A stretch of DNA of 64,000 nt, taken from assembly GCF_964021845.1 (NCBI RefSeq), contig NZ_CAXHZC010000004.1, positions 434,001 to 498,000 of the forward strand, in the 5' to 3' direction. The notes beneath the pieces are model-generated. The model did no database searches and was not told the DNA's origin. It worked only from the letters and a program-made list of their open reading frames with translations. The position numbers and the translations under genes were made by a program. Source of the stretch: Arcticibacterium sp964021845. Its GTDB lineage: Bacteria > Bacteroidota > Bacteroidia > Cytophagales > Spirosomataceae. Below, in pieces: positions 24,631 to 32,954 of the stretch (positions are counted from its first letter, which is position 1; each line of letters starts with the position of its first letter).

Positions 24631-24726
24631 TGACTTTGTTGATTTATTAAGTCTAACCTACGTAGTCAATCAACATCCACTTTGCCTTTATTGGCATAGG
24701 TTATTCAATAATAAAACCCCATTTAT

Positions 24727-25968
24727 ATGTCAACCAATTTGCTGGAGTTAACCAAGGGTTATCTATCAAATGAAGCTGTCGACCAAGTCTCAGAATTTTT
24801 AGGAGAAAACTCATCTTTAATAAGTAGAGGTCTTAGCGGAGTATTACCAATTCTTCTTGGTGGAATAATTAACAAAATATCTACAGAAGAAGGTTTAGCC
24901 TCCTTAATGGGGCTGATTAACTTGGGTAGTAATTCAGGGGTTTTGGGTAATCTGGAAGGTTTATTGACAAATAAGTCGCAGTCTCAAGGTTTGTTGGATA
25001 ATGGCTCAGGTTTAGTTTCTTCCGTTTTGGGAAATAATACTGGTTCAGTAATAGATAGTATTGCTTCTTTTAGTGGTTTGAAAAAATCATCAACCTCGTC
25101 CCTTTTAAGCATTGTGACGCCATTGTTAATGAGTGTGATAGGCAAGCAAGTGAAACTAGACGGTTTGAGCCTTTCTGGTTTAGCAAGTTTATTGATGGGA
25201 CAAAAAGAGTATGTTAAGGCTGAAATGCCGGCAGGTTTATCTTCTTTGGCGAGTTCGCTAAATTTTGAACAGCTAGGAAACGCTCAAGGGAGAAGTTTCA
25301 CAGCTATGGCTGGTATAAAGAACATTGGTGCAGGCATTTTTGGAGGAGAGAGCATGATGAAGGTACTATTGGCTCTTCTGATTATAATTATAGGAATTTG
25401 GGCCTATAAGAATTATTCTAAAGTAGACGTAAATACAGCAGATGTAATTAGAGAGGATGTAAGTGGTGCAGTAGATGACGGTGTTGCGGCTGCTGATAAG
25501 GAAATAAAGAAATTAAGTGAATTTTTCAATGTGAAATTACCAAACGGTGTTGAATTGAATATCCCTACGGAAGGTATGGAAGCTAATCTATTGAATTTCA
25601 TATCGGATGGAACGGTGGATGAAACCAGCTGGTTTAATTTAGATAGAATAAATTTTGAGTCAGGAAGCTCTAATTTAACAGCGGAGTCATCAGAGCAAGT
25701 GAAGAATATTGCCGTCATTCTGGATGCCTATCCAGAGGTAAATTTGAAGGTAGGAGGTTACACAGATAATTCTGGAAGCGAAGAAGGAAATATGAAACTT
25801 TCTCAGGATAGAGCGAACAAAGTTATGGTTGCAATTTTGGCCAATGGTATATACGCATCAAGATTAGAGGCTGAAGGATATGGTTCCGCTCATCCGGTGG
25901 CTAGTAATGAAAGCCAAGAAGGTAAAACTCAGAATAGAAGGATAGCAGTTAGAGTTACTCAGAAATAG
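24727..25968 (+). CDS. DUF937 - transmembrane - OmpA fusion protein
   Basis: 413 residues with no N-terminal signal peptide. Residues 1-190 match DUF937, a helical, Gly/Ser/Leu-rich domain (SSLISRGLSGVLPILLGGII, SSLLSIVTPLLMSVIGKQ). A membrane helix lies at about 218-232 (MKVLLALLIIIIGIWAY). The C-terminal 130 residues are an OmpA-like domain with VGGYTDNSGSEEG, the RANKV helix and the final NRRIAVRV. The likely layout is DUF937 in the cytoplasm, one helix in the inner membrane, and an OmpA domain gripping peptidoglycan. It has its own promoter. Role unknown. Confidence 0.82.
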   Translation: MSTNLLELTKGYLSNEAVDQVSEFLGENSSLISRGLSGVLPILLGGIINKISTEEGLASLMGLINLGSNSGVLGNLEGLLTNKSQSQGLLDNGSGLVSSVLGNNTGSVIDSIASFSGLKKSSTSSLLSIVTPLLMSVIGKQVKLDGLSLSGLASLLMGQKEYVKAEMPAGLSSLASSLNFEQLGNAQGRSFTAMAGIKNIGAGIFGGESMMKVLLALLIIIIGIWAYKNYSKVDVNTADVIREDVSGAVDDGVAAADKEIKKLSEFFNVKLPNGVELNIPTEGMEANLLNFISDGTVDETSWFNLDRINFESGSSNLTAESSEQVKNIAVILDAYPEVNLKVGGYTDNSGSEEGNMKLSQDRANKVMVAILANGIYASRLEAEGYGSAHPVASNESQEGKTQNRRIAVRVTQK

Positions 25969-25984
25969 GAAACGCTTATGTCAT

Positions 25985-26010
25985 AAAACTCCATTTTGAT
26001 GGGTTTTGTT
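25985..26010 (+). terminator. possible terminator after the DUF937-OmpA gene
   Basis: AAAACTCCAT at 25985-25994 pairs imperfectly with ATGGGTTTT at 25999-26007, and a T-rich stretch follows. It lies in the gap between two convergent genes. Confidence 0.4.
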
Positions 26011-26075
26011 TCTTATGGTAAATTCAGTAATTATTGAAAATACAATTATTTGTGAAGTGTTTCTTTGGTTGAACT

Positions 26076-26900
26076 TTAAGAGTTTAACTTCTCTCCACAT
26101 TTATAGCAGAAAGTAGCATTCCTAGCGTGATTTCCTGCAGAGCAATTTGTACAAGAAACGGTTTTAATATCCTCACTTTTTAAGCTCTGACGAGTTATTT
26201 CGGAACTTACTATTCCAGTAGGTATGGCGATAATCCCATATCCTAAAATCATAACAATGCTAGCGATAAACTGTCCAAGGACTGTTTGTGGAGCAATATC
26301 TCCATAGCCTACCGTGGTCATGGTAACTATAGCCCAATAAATGCTTTTTGGAATGCTGGTGAAGCCAGAGGTCTCATCTTCAATCAAAAACATAACGGTA
26401 CCTAGTATGGTACAGAGTATAACTATCGCAAATAAGAATACAAGTATTTTCGTTCTAGATGCCAATAGGGCCTTTTTGAGCTTATTAGATTCTCCTACAT
26501 ATTTCGCGAGCTTTAAAATCCTGAAAATCCTTAGCAATCGGAGTGAACGAAATGCTAATAATGCACCTGAAGAACTAAGAAGAAAGAAGGAGATGTATTT
26601 GGGAATGGTAGAAAAGAGGTCAATAATTCCATAAAAGCTAAAGACATAATTCCAAGGCTTCCTAATACATATAATACGGCAAATGTATTCTATGGAAAAT
26701 AAAATGGTGACAATCCACTCTGTAATATTAAAAAAGCTATGGTATTTGGTATCAAGGCTTTTAACACTACCCAGCATCACTAATACTACAGATGCGAGTA
26801 TTAACCACAACAAAGCCACATCAAAGAGTTTACCCTCTTTGGTGTCGGCTTCGTAAATAATTTCATGCATTTTATCTCGCCAATCTCTTTTCATAAACAT
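26076..26900 (-). CDS. voltage-gated potassium channel with C-terminal zinc ribbon
   Basis: 274 residues, six membrane segments. The selectivity filter is MTTVGYGDIAP near residue 193-203. The S4-like helix is FRSLRLLRIFRILKLAKYV, with Arg/Lys every third or fourth position, so voltage sensing is plausible. The C-terminus has two CxxC pairs (CTNCSAG, CYKCGEK) that would bind one zinc, an addition not found in the classic channels. The start at 26900 or the ATG at 26894 gives MKRDWRDKMHEIIYE, which fits related proteins. It is 28 bases downstream of the SerB-SerA gene, on the same strand. Confidence 0.9.
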   Translation of the reverse strand: MFMKRDWRDKMHEIIYEADTKEGKLFDVALLWLILASVVLVMLGSVKSLDTKYHSFFNITEWIVTILFSIEYICRIICIRKPWNYVFSFYGIIDLFSTIPKYISFFLLSSSGALLAFRSLRLLRIFRILKLAKYVGESNKLKKALLASRTKILVFLFAIVILCTILGTVMFLIEDETSGFTSIPKSIYWAIVTMTTVGYGDIAPQTVLGQFIASIVMILGYGIIAIPTGIVSSEITRQSLKSEDIKTVSCTNCSAGNHARNATFCYKCGEKLNS

Positions 26901-26928
26901 AAATGTAATGAAAGATGACGATTATGCT

Positions 26929-28899
26929 CTAAAAGAGCTTTCTGAACTTGATAGTGTTATCTATCTCTCTAAGTTCATCTAAGAACTCAGGCGAGTAAGA
27001 CCTATTTACATCCATAATTACATAACCTATGGTCTCATTAGTCTTCAGATATTGACCAGAAACATTAATGTCATGTTTGGCACATAGGCTGTTTATTTTT
27101 GCCATAATACCAGGTACATTCTTATGAATATGCATCAGTCTGTGGCTTTCACCGAGCATTGGTAGCTGCACCTCAGGGAAGTTTACACTCCCTGTAGTAC
27201 TTCCGTTATTCATATATTCTAAGAGTCTTTCAGGCACATAATGGCCTATCATCTCTTGAGCCTCTTCCGTACTTCCTCCAATGTGGGGAGATAATATAAC
27301 GTTCTCCATTCCCATTAATTCACTCTCAAAAGGTTCTTTATTGGTTTTAGGCTCCTTAGGGAATACATCAACACCGGCTCCTGCTATTTTTCCAGATTTA
27401 AGAGCATCTACCAAGGCAGGTATTTCTACCACAAAACCTCTAGCAAGGTTAAGGAAGATAACGCCGTCTTTCATTTGAGCAAACTCTTTGGCGGTAATTA
27501 GATCATTGTTTTCAGGCCTTCCGTCAATGTGTAAGCTAACCACATCAGAAACCTGAAACACCTCTTCCATGCTTCTGCATTTGATAGCGTTTCCTATTGG
27601 CATCTTATCCATAGCATCATAGAAGTAAACTTCCATGCCCATGGCTTCAGCTACTACAGAAAGTTGCATACCAATATGGCCGTAACCTATCAGACCAAGT
27701 TTTTTACCTCTAATTTCAAATGCATTGGTGGCGGATTTATTCCAAACACCCCTGTGCATTCTTTCGCTATTAGAAGGTATCTTTCTAATAAGCATTATCA
27801 TTTCTGCTATGGCTAATTCCACCACAGAACGTGTATTACTGTAAGGGGCGTTAAAAACGGCTACGCCCATTTCAGTACATTTTTCTAAGTCTATTTGGTT
27901 GGTACCAATACAGAAAGCACCTACCGCTATTAATTTCTCGGCATGCTCTAAAACCTCTGCAGTTAGCATTGTCTTAGAACGAAGCCCTATAATAGAGGCA
28001 TCTTTAACTTTCTCAATTAACTCTTCACCATCCAAAGCTCCTACATGGAAGTCAACGTCAAAACCTTCTTTCTTGAAAGCGGCTACTGCAGCTTGGTGAA
28101 CATTTTCTAGTAAAAGAATTTTGATTCTAGATTTTGGGTAAGACTGGCTCCTAGGCATGTGATTCATCCAAAGGATTTCATCAAGGCTTTTCACTACCTC
28201 ATCTGCCACGGCTACTACCTTATCACGCTTTACATTTTCTATGAAAGCATAAAACTTGTCAGCCAAACCACTTTGTCTTATTTCATAGTCTGTAAAACCA
28301 TCACCTATTACATGAACCTCGCCATCAAGGTTTAGTGATTTTACCAGTTTTACTTTTCCGCCGTTACCGGCCAAAACGTTTTCAGAATCAGCACCTGTAA
28401 TATTTCCTTCGGCATCAAAAGTGAAAGTGTTGGCGTAAATGTTTTCTTCTTTTACGCCTAAACCAGTGGCTACAGGAACTATAAAGTCTTTAAAACCGCT
28501 AGATAGTATAATTATTTGCTCAGCACAATGCTCAAAGAATACCTCGTTTCTAGCAAATGAATCTGAAATGTTATCTTTCAGGAAACTTACTAATTCGTTA
28601 ATATGAGTTTTGTTTGCACTTAGCAGTGCTAATCTTTTTGAAAGAGCTTCCGCAAAGGTAAGTTCACCACTCATGCCTAAATCGGTCAATCTTCTGATTT
28701 CTGCAACAGTCTCCTCTTGGTTGGAGGAGCCTTTTAAGGCAATTTTTGCAAGTTCATCTAAGCCTTCTACTTTAGTAAAAGTGCTATCAAAATCTATTAT
28801 GAAGTATTTTTTAGGTGTTGTACTAGCCACAGTAAAAAGCGGTTTTTTGTGATTGAAAGGTTCAAAGTTAAATACATTTCTAATCTCCCTAAGAGACAT
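26929..28899 (-). CDS. fused phosphoserine phosphatase - D-3-phosphoglycerate dehydrogenase
   Basis: 656 residues from the ATG at 28897-28899 (the frame can extend to a TTG at 28908). Residues about 25-240 are a HAD phosphatase of the SerB type: motif I DFDSTFTKVEGLDE, motif II ILSSGFKDF, motif III GDGFTDYE. Residues about 260-570 are a SerA dehydrogenase with GLIGYGHIGMQL, the catalytic Arg in NLARGF and the His in SPHIGGSTEE. An ACT domain closes the protein (PGIMAKINSLCAKHDIN). The two enzymes catalyse the first and last steps of serine synthesis; SerC is not in this window. The ACT domain suggests feedback control by serine. Confidence 0.92.
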   Translation of the reverse strand: MSLREIRNVFNFEPFNHKKPLFTVASTTPKKYFIIDFDSTFTKVEGLDELAKIALKGSSNQEETVAEIRRLTDLGMSGELTFAEALSKRLALLSANKTHINELVSFLKDNISDSFARNEVFFEHCAEQIIILSSGFKDFIVPVATGLGVKEENIYANTFTFDAEGNITGADSENVLAGNGGKVKLVKSLNLDGEVHVIGDGFTDYEIRQSGLADKFYAFIENVKRDKVVAVADEVVKSLDEILWMNHMPRSQSYPKSRIKILLLENVHQAAVAAFKKEGFDVDFHVGALDGEELIEKVKDASIIGLRSKTMLTAEVLEHAEKLIAVGAFCIGTNQIDLEKCTEMGVAVFNAPYSNTRSVVELAIAEMIMLIRKIPSNSERMHRGVWNKSATNAFEIRGKKLGLIGYGHIGMQLSVVAEAMGMEVYFYDAMDKMPIGNAIKCRSMEEVFQVSDVVSLHIDGRPENNDLITAKEFAQMKDGVIFLNLARGFVVEIPALVDALKSGKIAGAGVDVFPKEPKTNKEPFESELMGMENVILSPHIGGSTEEAQEMIGHYVPERLLEYMNNGSTTGSVNFPEVQLPMLGESHRLMHIHKNVPGIMAKINSLCAKHDINVSGQYLKTNETIGYVIMDVNRSYSPEFLDELREIDNTIKFRKLF

Positions 28900-28959
28900 C
28901 AGATTCAAAACTGAAATATATTAGATTAGTCAAGTTTGACCTAGATAAAATGCAAAATT

Positions 28960-29169
28960 CTATGGAACGGGGTCGTAGCCACTACTACCCCAAGGATGAC
29001 ATTTTCTTAATCTGTTAATAGTAAGTTTAAAACCCTTAAAGAAACCATGTTTGGTAAAGGCCTGCACAGAATACTCTGAGCATGTAGGTTCAAACCTACA
29101 TGCAGGCGGAAACCAAGGCGAAATAGCTGCTTGGTAAAGTCTTACAATAAAAATGGCTACATAACGCAT
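28960..29169 (-). CDS. yidD: membrane protein insertion efficiency factor YidD
   Basis: 69 residues, normal size for YidD. It has an amphipathic N-terminal helix with IFIVRLYQAAISPWFPPACRF, the conserved Cys pair in CRFEPTCSEY, and the C-terminal HPWGSSGYDPVP. YidD helps YidC insert inner-membrane proteins. The usual neighbours (rpmH, rnpA, yidC) are not here. The SerB-SerA gene starts about 60 bases downstream on the same strand, and a terminator lies just upstream of yidD. Confidence 0.95.
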   Translation of the reverse strand: MRYVAIFIVRLYQAAISPWFPPACRFEPTCSEYSVQAFTKHGFFKGFKLTINRLRKCHPWGSSGYDPVP

Positions 29170-29170
29170 A

Positions 29171-29208
29171 AAAAGAAAAGCCTTGATTTATTATGTAAAC
29201 CAAGGCTT
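29171..29208 (-). terminator. terminator of the DUF2853 gene
   Basis: AAGCCTTG at 29178-29185 and CAAGGCTT at 29201-29208 pair with a 15-nt loop. On the minus strand the stem is followed by TTCTTTTT, a T-rich tract. It separates the DUF2853 gene from yidD. Confidence 0.75.
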
Positions 29209-29228
29209 GCTAGAGAAAGTGCCGATTA

Positions 29229-29567
29229 TCAATTATAAACGCTTTCTTTTCCGAATTTTACGGTTAGCCATGCGTATACTACTGCTCTATATTTGTTTCT
29301 GTTAGAGCTACCTAATTTATCCATACATTCGGCTATTGCTGCATCTAAAGCAGGGCTATCAGCCAGACCTAACTTCTTAATTAAAAAGTTAGTTTTTACA
29401 CGGTCTAATTCTGATTGGTCTGAACCAGAAACCTTAGAAGAATCAGGATTATATATAGAAGGGCCTAGTCCTTTTGCTACACTCGTTAAAAGTGATTCGC
29501 TAAGTCCTAATCCTAATTCGGAATTTTGAGCTTTATAGAGCTCTACACATTCTGTAAATTTACTCAT
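29229..29567 (-). CDS. DUF2853 family protein
   Basis: 112 residues, all helical, no signal peptide. It matches my memory of DUF2853: SKFTECVELYKAQ at the start, SLLTSVAKGLGPSIYNPDSS in the middle and NKYRAVVYAWLTVKFGKESVYN at the end. The family is small, found in Bacteroidetes and Proteobacteria, and has no known role. It forms a single-gene unit with its own terminator. Confidence 0.85.
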   Translation of the reverse strand: MSKFTECVELYKAQNSELGLGLSESLLTSVAKGLGPSIYNPDSSKVSGSDQSELDRVKTNFLIKKLGLADSPALDAAIAECMDKLGSSNRNKYRAVVYAWLTVKFGKESVYN

Positions 29568-29663
29568 GCTAGTATTGTTAAGTTTAAGGGAGTTATTTTC
29601 TATACAATGTTAACATTTTTATTTTGCCTTACCATGAATTTTAGGGCATTTTTGGTACGTATA

Positions 29664-30521
29664 TTACTCTATTTCTGGTATATAACGTATTCCGTGTAAG
29701 AAATTCCAACGCATAGTGAGACCGAACATGAAATTACTCCCGTTAAGCGTTAATTCAGAATTTTTAGATTCGGTAAAATTGCTTTCCACGGCCATCTTCC
29801 CCTTCAGAATATCTTTTCCATTAAGTACATATTTTGCATAAACACCTATTTCTATGGGATTAGCCAAACGGTTAATAAGTTCTAAGCCTAGTTCTCCAGA
29901 AAAAGGAGCAGCTTTTTGAGTGAAATTACCAGTTACAGTTAAGGTGTCGGTATAGCCATTTTGGCTTAATCCCGTAGGAATTCTAAATGCATAATTTGAA
30001 AGGGTGGTGTTTTTTCTGTCAACGGCATAAATCAGCCCTGAGGTGAGGTTTAGTCTTGTGTTTTTGGTGATTTTGTCTAGTGTGAAAAGCCTTTTCTTAA
30101 ATTTTAAACTTAAACCATGACTTGGCTCGTTTGCAATAAATTGGATAGGTGCTCTTAAACTATTTTGGTATAGTTGCCATTGTAGCTTAAAAGGGTTGTT
30201 GATATAACCTAATTCAGCTTGCCAGCGGTCGTCATGATTAACGCCAAAGTAGGCTTCACCGTAGGTTGTATTAATTTTGGCTGCTGTAAGGCTACCCTCT
30301 AAGTCATTATTTATTTTTTGTGAAGCGAGCTTTAGTCCGCCGTTTCCCCCAAAATACCAATAAACTTTTTCGGTTTTAAGATTTGGCAGAGCTATATCAT
30401 TATTGTTAAGGCTTCGCTCAGTAGGTCTTTGGTAATAAGGGGAGTCTTGTCCATAGCAAAAGCTTTGGGAGAAAAACAGAAAGCCAAGAAGAATAACGGG
30501 TATATAAACTGTCTTCATCAT
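29664..30521 (-). CDS. hypothetical outer-membrane protein
   Basis: 285 residues. Signal peptide ends near FCYGQ (about residue 25). The mature part alternates aromatic and polar residues in strands (YWYFGGNGGLKLASQ, YGEAYFGVNHDDRWQAELGYI, FGLTMRWNFLHGIRY), typical of a monomeric outer-membrane barrel of about ten strands. No close family comes to mind. It is divergent from the small ORF at 30670 and shows no operon partner. A second ATG three bases in (30518) is equally possible as start. Confidence 0.65.
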   Translation of the reverse strand: MMKTVYIPVILLGFLFFSQSFCYGQDSPYYQRPTERSLNNNDIALPNLKTEKVYWYFGGNGGLKLASQKINNDLEGSLTAAKINTTYGEAYFGVNHDDRWQAELGYINNPFKLQWQLYQNSLRAPIQFIANEPSHGLSLKFKKRLFTLDKITKNTRLNLTSGLIYAVDRKNTTLSNYAFRIPTGLSQNGYTDTLTVTGNFTQKAAPFSGELGLELINRLANPIEIGVYAKYVLNGKDILKGKMAVESNFTESKNSELTLNGSNFMFGLTMRWNFLHGIRYIPEIE

Positions 30522-30669
30522 TTTCAGATACGGAAAATCAGATTATTTGGCTGCTTTTTTAATAATAGCTTCAAAGTAAGCTAAGAAGTTCAAGACAAAA
30601 AAAGATTATTTGAGTTCATTGGAAATGGTAAATTTCGTAGTTTCGTGACAAATTTAAACGTAGCAAAAA

Positions 30670-30840
30670 ATGTCTGAAAGTGTATCTACAAAAATTCCTA
30701 GTTGGTTAATGATTGTTATCTATCTTGCAATACTCGCAATCTTGGCAGTTTTTGGTGATTTATTTATCTTTATTCTTGGGACTATTTTGGAAACCATAGT
30801 TTTTGCTGTGGGATATAATGCTTCGCAAGAACACCACTAA
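30670..30840 (+). CDS. small hydrophobic membrane protein
   Basis: 56 residues from ATG 30670 to TAA 30840. Starts SESVSTKIPSWLM, then a long hydrophobic stretch (about residues 12-46, IVIYLAILAILAVFGDLFIF and beyond) that could be one long or two short helices, ending NASQEHH. The gene fits the 385-bp gap between the divergent gene at 29664 and the sigma factor. A-rich bases precede the start. A real small gene is likely given the clean membrane pattern, but I know no family. Confidence 0.5.
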   Translation: MSESVSTKIPSWLMIVIYLAILAILAVFGDLFIFILGTILETIVFAVGYNASQEHH

Positions 30841-30871
30841 ATAGGGGTGATAATAAATTAAAATTTAAGGG

Positions 30872-30898
30872 CAACCTTTCCTTTCTTTCATACGTATT
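30872..30898 (+). promoter_or_regulatory. candidate ECF sigma promoter, sigma gene copy
   Basis: CAACC at 30872-30876 (preceded by G), 16-nt spacer, CGTATT at 30893-30898. The same pair with the same 16-nt spacer lies before the Rieske gene (32891-32917). ECF promoters elsewhere have AAC-type -35 and CGT-type -10 boxes, so this fits autoregulation by the sigma factor encoded at 30907. Only 8 bases separate CGTATT from the ATG, so the message may be leaderless. Confidence 0.65.
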
Positions 30899-30906
30899 GG
30901 TTCAGA

Positions 30907-31476
30907 ATGAACGGTAAGGCTATCAATTCCGAGTTTTTCGACTTGATCGAAAAATGTAAGAACGGTGAACGTGGTGCACAAAGAAAATTGTACACCAGTC
31001 ATTATGGCTTTGCTATGTCAATATGTTTAAGATATTGTAAAACTAAAGAAGAAGGAGAAGAGGTTTTAAATAATGCGTTTCTTAAGGTTTTTAAAAACTT
31101 AGAAAAGTATGATACCTCCCATTCTTTTAAGAATTGGTTTAAGAGGATTCTGATAAATGCTTCTATAGACTTTTATAGAAGTCAGCAAAAACATTACTAC
31201 CATCAGGATATTAATACTGCTTTTTCTCTTAAAAGCAACCTACAAAATGCAGAAGGCGATATAGGCCATGATGAGCTCATGTGTCTGGTACATGAATTAC
31301 CAATGGCTTATAGGACAAGTTTTTGTCTGTTTGCCATTGATGGTTTTTCTCATGATGAAATATCAAAAAAGCTCGGCATTAGTATAGGTACTTCAAAATC
31401 AAATGTGTCTCGGGCAAGGAAGGTTTTAAGAGAGAAATTAGTGTCAATTTCTGAGCGTTCGAATATTATAAAATGA
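30907..31476 (+). CDS. RNA polymerase ECF sigma factor
   Basis: 189 residues. Region 2 spans about 18-90 (KLYTSHYGFAMSICLRYCK, EEVLNNAFLKVFKNLEKY, NWFKRILINASIDFYR) and region 4 about 128-180 (LPMAYRTSFCLFAIDGFSHDEI with a helix-turn-helix KKLGISIGTSKSNVSRARKVL). No region 3, so it is of the ECF type. It overlaps the next gene by 4 bases (ATGA), which encodes a membrane protein with an anti-sigma-like N-terminus. A candidate autoregulatory promoter lies just upstream. Confidence 0.93.
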   Translation: MNGKAINSEFFDLIEKCKNGERGAQRKLYTSHYGFAMSICLRYCKTKEEGEEVLNNAFLKVFKNLEKYDTSHSFKNWFKRILINASIDFYRSQQKHYYHQDINTAFSLKSNLQNAEGDIGHDELMCLVHELPMAYRTSFCLFAIDGFSHDEISKKLGISIGTSKSNVSRARKVLREKLVSISERSNIIK

Positions 31477-32885
31477 AAGATTTTAAAAACATGAAGGATA
31501 CCGACCTCGACAAACTCTTCCAAGAGTCTGCCGACCAGTCTGTGCCTGATTTTAATGAGTCTTCTTGGGATAAAATGGTCGCTTTATTGGATGATACTGA
31601 AGCACCGGTAGTTACATGGTGGAAGAAACCCTTGATTTATTCAAGTATCATCCTTCTCCTTTTGTCTATTTCATATGTAGGCTTTAAATTATTTGATAAG
31701 AATACTGCTAAGATTTCCATTTTAAAAACGACTAAAGTGGAGTCTATTGGCGGAGATTCAAATTTATCTGAAGGGTTAAATCCCTTAAGTTCACTTAAAA
31801 ATGAACGAACTACTGGCAACCCTTTAGAGGAAAACTTTGAAAAGGAGCTTTTGAGCGGAACTGAGCAATTAGCAGGAAATATGCCTAAACTTAATCATGA
31901 AAAAAATAGATCTGGAGTAAAGGGGAGTACTGCTGATTTGAAGAAAAGAGAGCTGTTAAATAGGCTAGGAGAGGATTTAGGTGATGATGTTTCAGCTTCC
32001 AAAAAGAGTGTAAAGCCGAATTCTGAAAAAGGGGTAAAAAGGAGTTCTGGGAATACTAACAAGGGAGATGTACTTGAAAAAGGTTTAGGGGCAGATTTTT
32101 CAAAACCGTCAAGCAAGAATGAATTGACATTAGAAAATAAAAAACCATTATATGAACAGTTAAATAGAGGTGATATAGTTTCATTGACTAAACTTTCTAG
32201 GAAGGATTTTGTGCCCTTTGAAATTAAATTGCACCCACATATTATTCTTAGCCCTGAAAAGGTTTCATTAGAGGTGAATGAAGAAGAAAAAATGCTAAAA
32301 GGTTTCGCTTTGAGGTTTGCATTTTCTCCTGATTTTAGTGTGGTACCAGAAAACTCTTTCTTTAAAATAGGTCATAATTGGGCTGCTCTTTTGGAGCATA
32401 GGTTTAACAATAAATGGAGTATTCAAACGGGTGTTATAAAGTCTTTAAAATTTTATCAAGCTAGCCCTGCTCAGTACAAATGGCCAGAAACTTGGGGAAA
32501 TGCACCCGCTGAGTTGAATCAAATTGATGCTCGCTGTAGTATGATTGATATTCCTCTAAACATACGGTATGATTTTACTAATACCAGAAATAGGTGGTTT
32601 GCTCAGGCTGGCTTTACCAGTTATTTAATGCTGAAGGAAAATTACGAGTACATATTTGCTAGCAATTACAATGACCAAGTCTGGAAGTCTTGGGAAGGGA
32701 AAACTGGTTTTTACGCTGCAGGAGTAATTAATGTATCTGGAGGATTAGAAAAAAGATTATTTAACAAAATGTCTATCCAAGTAGAACCATTTTTTAAAAT
32801 TCCGGTAGGAAACGTTGGTTACGGAAAGGTCAAATTGGCCACGGCAGGGCTATTTATCTCTACAAAGGTTCCTTTAAGAAATTAA
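31473..32885 (+). CDS. probable anti-sigma factor fused to outer-membrane beta-barrel-like domain
   Basis: 470 residues. The N-terminus (DLDKLFQESADQSVPDFNES, then SWDKMVALLDD) matches the cytoplasmic head of Bacteroidetes anti-sigma-like proteins, followed by one membrane helix at about 50-67 (YSSIILLLLSISYVGF). A Lys/Ser/Asn-rich linker of about 170 residues follows, and the last 200 residues have the alternating pattern of a PorT-type barrel (LRFAFSPDFSVVPENSFFKIG, GGLEKRLFNKMSIQVEPFF). The linker could cross the periplasm and let a barrel in the outer membrane signal to the sigma factor. Translational coupling (ATGA) to the sigma gene supports the pairing. The role as anti-sigma is inferred. 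Confidence 0.8.
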   Translation: MKDFKNMKDTDLDKLFQESADQSVPDFNESSWDKMVALLDDTEAPVVTWWKKPLIYSSIILLLLSISYVGFKLFDKNTAKISILKTTKVESIGGDSNLSEGLNPLSSLKNERTTGNPLEENFEKELLSGTEQLAGNMPKLNHEKNRSGVKGSTADLKKRELLNRLGEDLGDDVSASKKSVKPNSEKGVKRSSGNTNKGDVLEKGLGADFSKPSSKNELTLENKKPLYEQLNRGDIVSLTKLSRKDFVPFEIKLHPHIILSPEKVSLEVNEEEKMLKGFALRFAFSPDFSVVPENSFFKIGHNWAALLEHRFNNKWSIQTGVIKSLKFYQASPAQYKWPETWGNAPAELNQIDARCSMIDIPLNIRYDFTNTRNRWFAQAGFTSYLMLKENYEYIFASNYNDQVWKSWEGKTGFYAAGVINVSGGLEKRLFNKMSIQVEPFFKIPVGNVGYGKVKLATAGLFISTKVPLRN

Positions 32886-32890
32886 GAAAT

Positions 32891-32917
32891 CAACCTTTTC
32901 TGTTTGCTTCTCGTATT
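32891..32917 (+). promoter_or_regulatory. candidate ECF sigma promoter, Rieske operon copy
   Basis: CAACC at 32891-32895, 16-nt spacer, CGTATT at 32912-32917. Identical boxes and spacing to 30872-30898. The start codon of the Rieske gene is 37 bases further on, a normal leader length. It starts 6 bases after the anti-sigma-like gene stop. Confidence 0.65.
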
Positions 32918-32954
32918 AACTGCATATTATTCCAAACTTTAAAAATTTAGAAAT

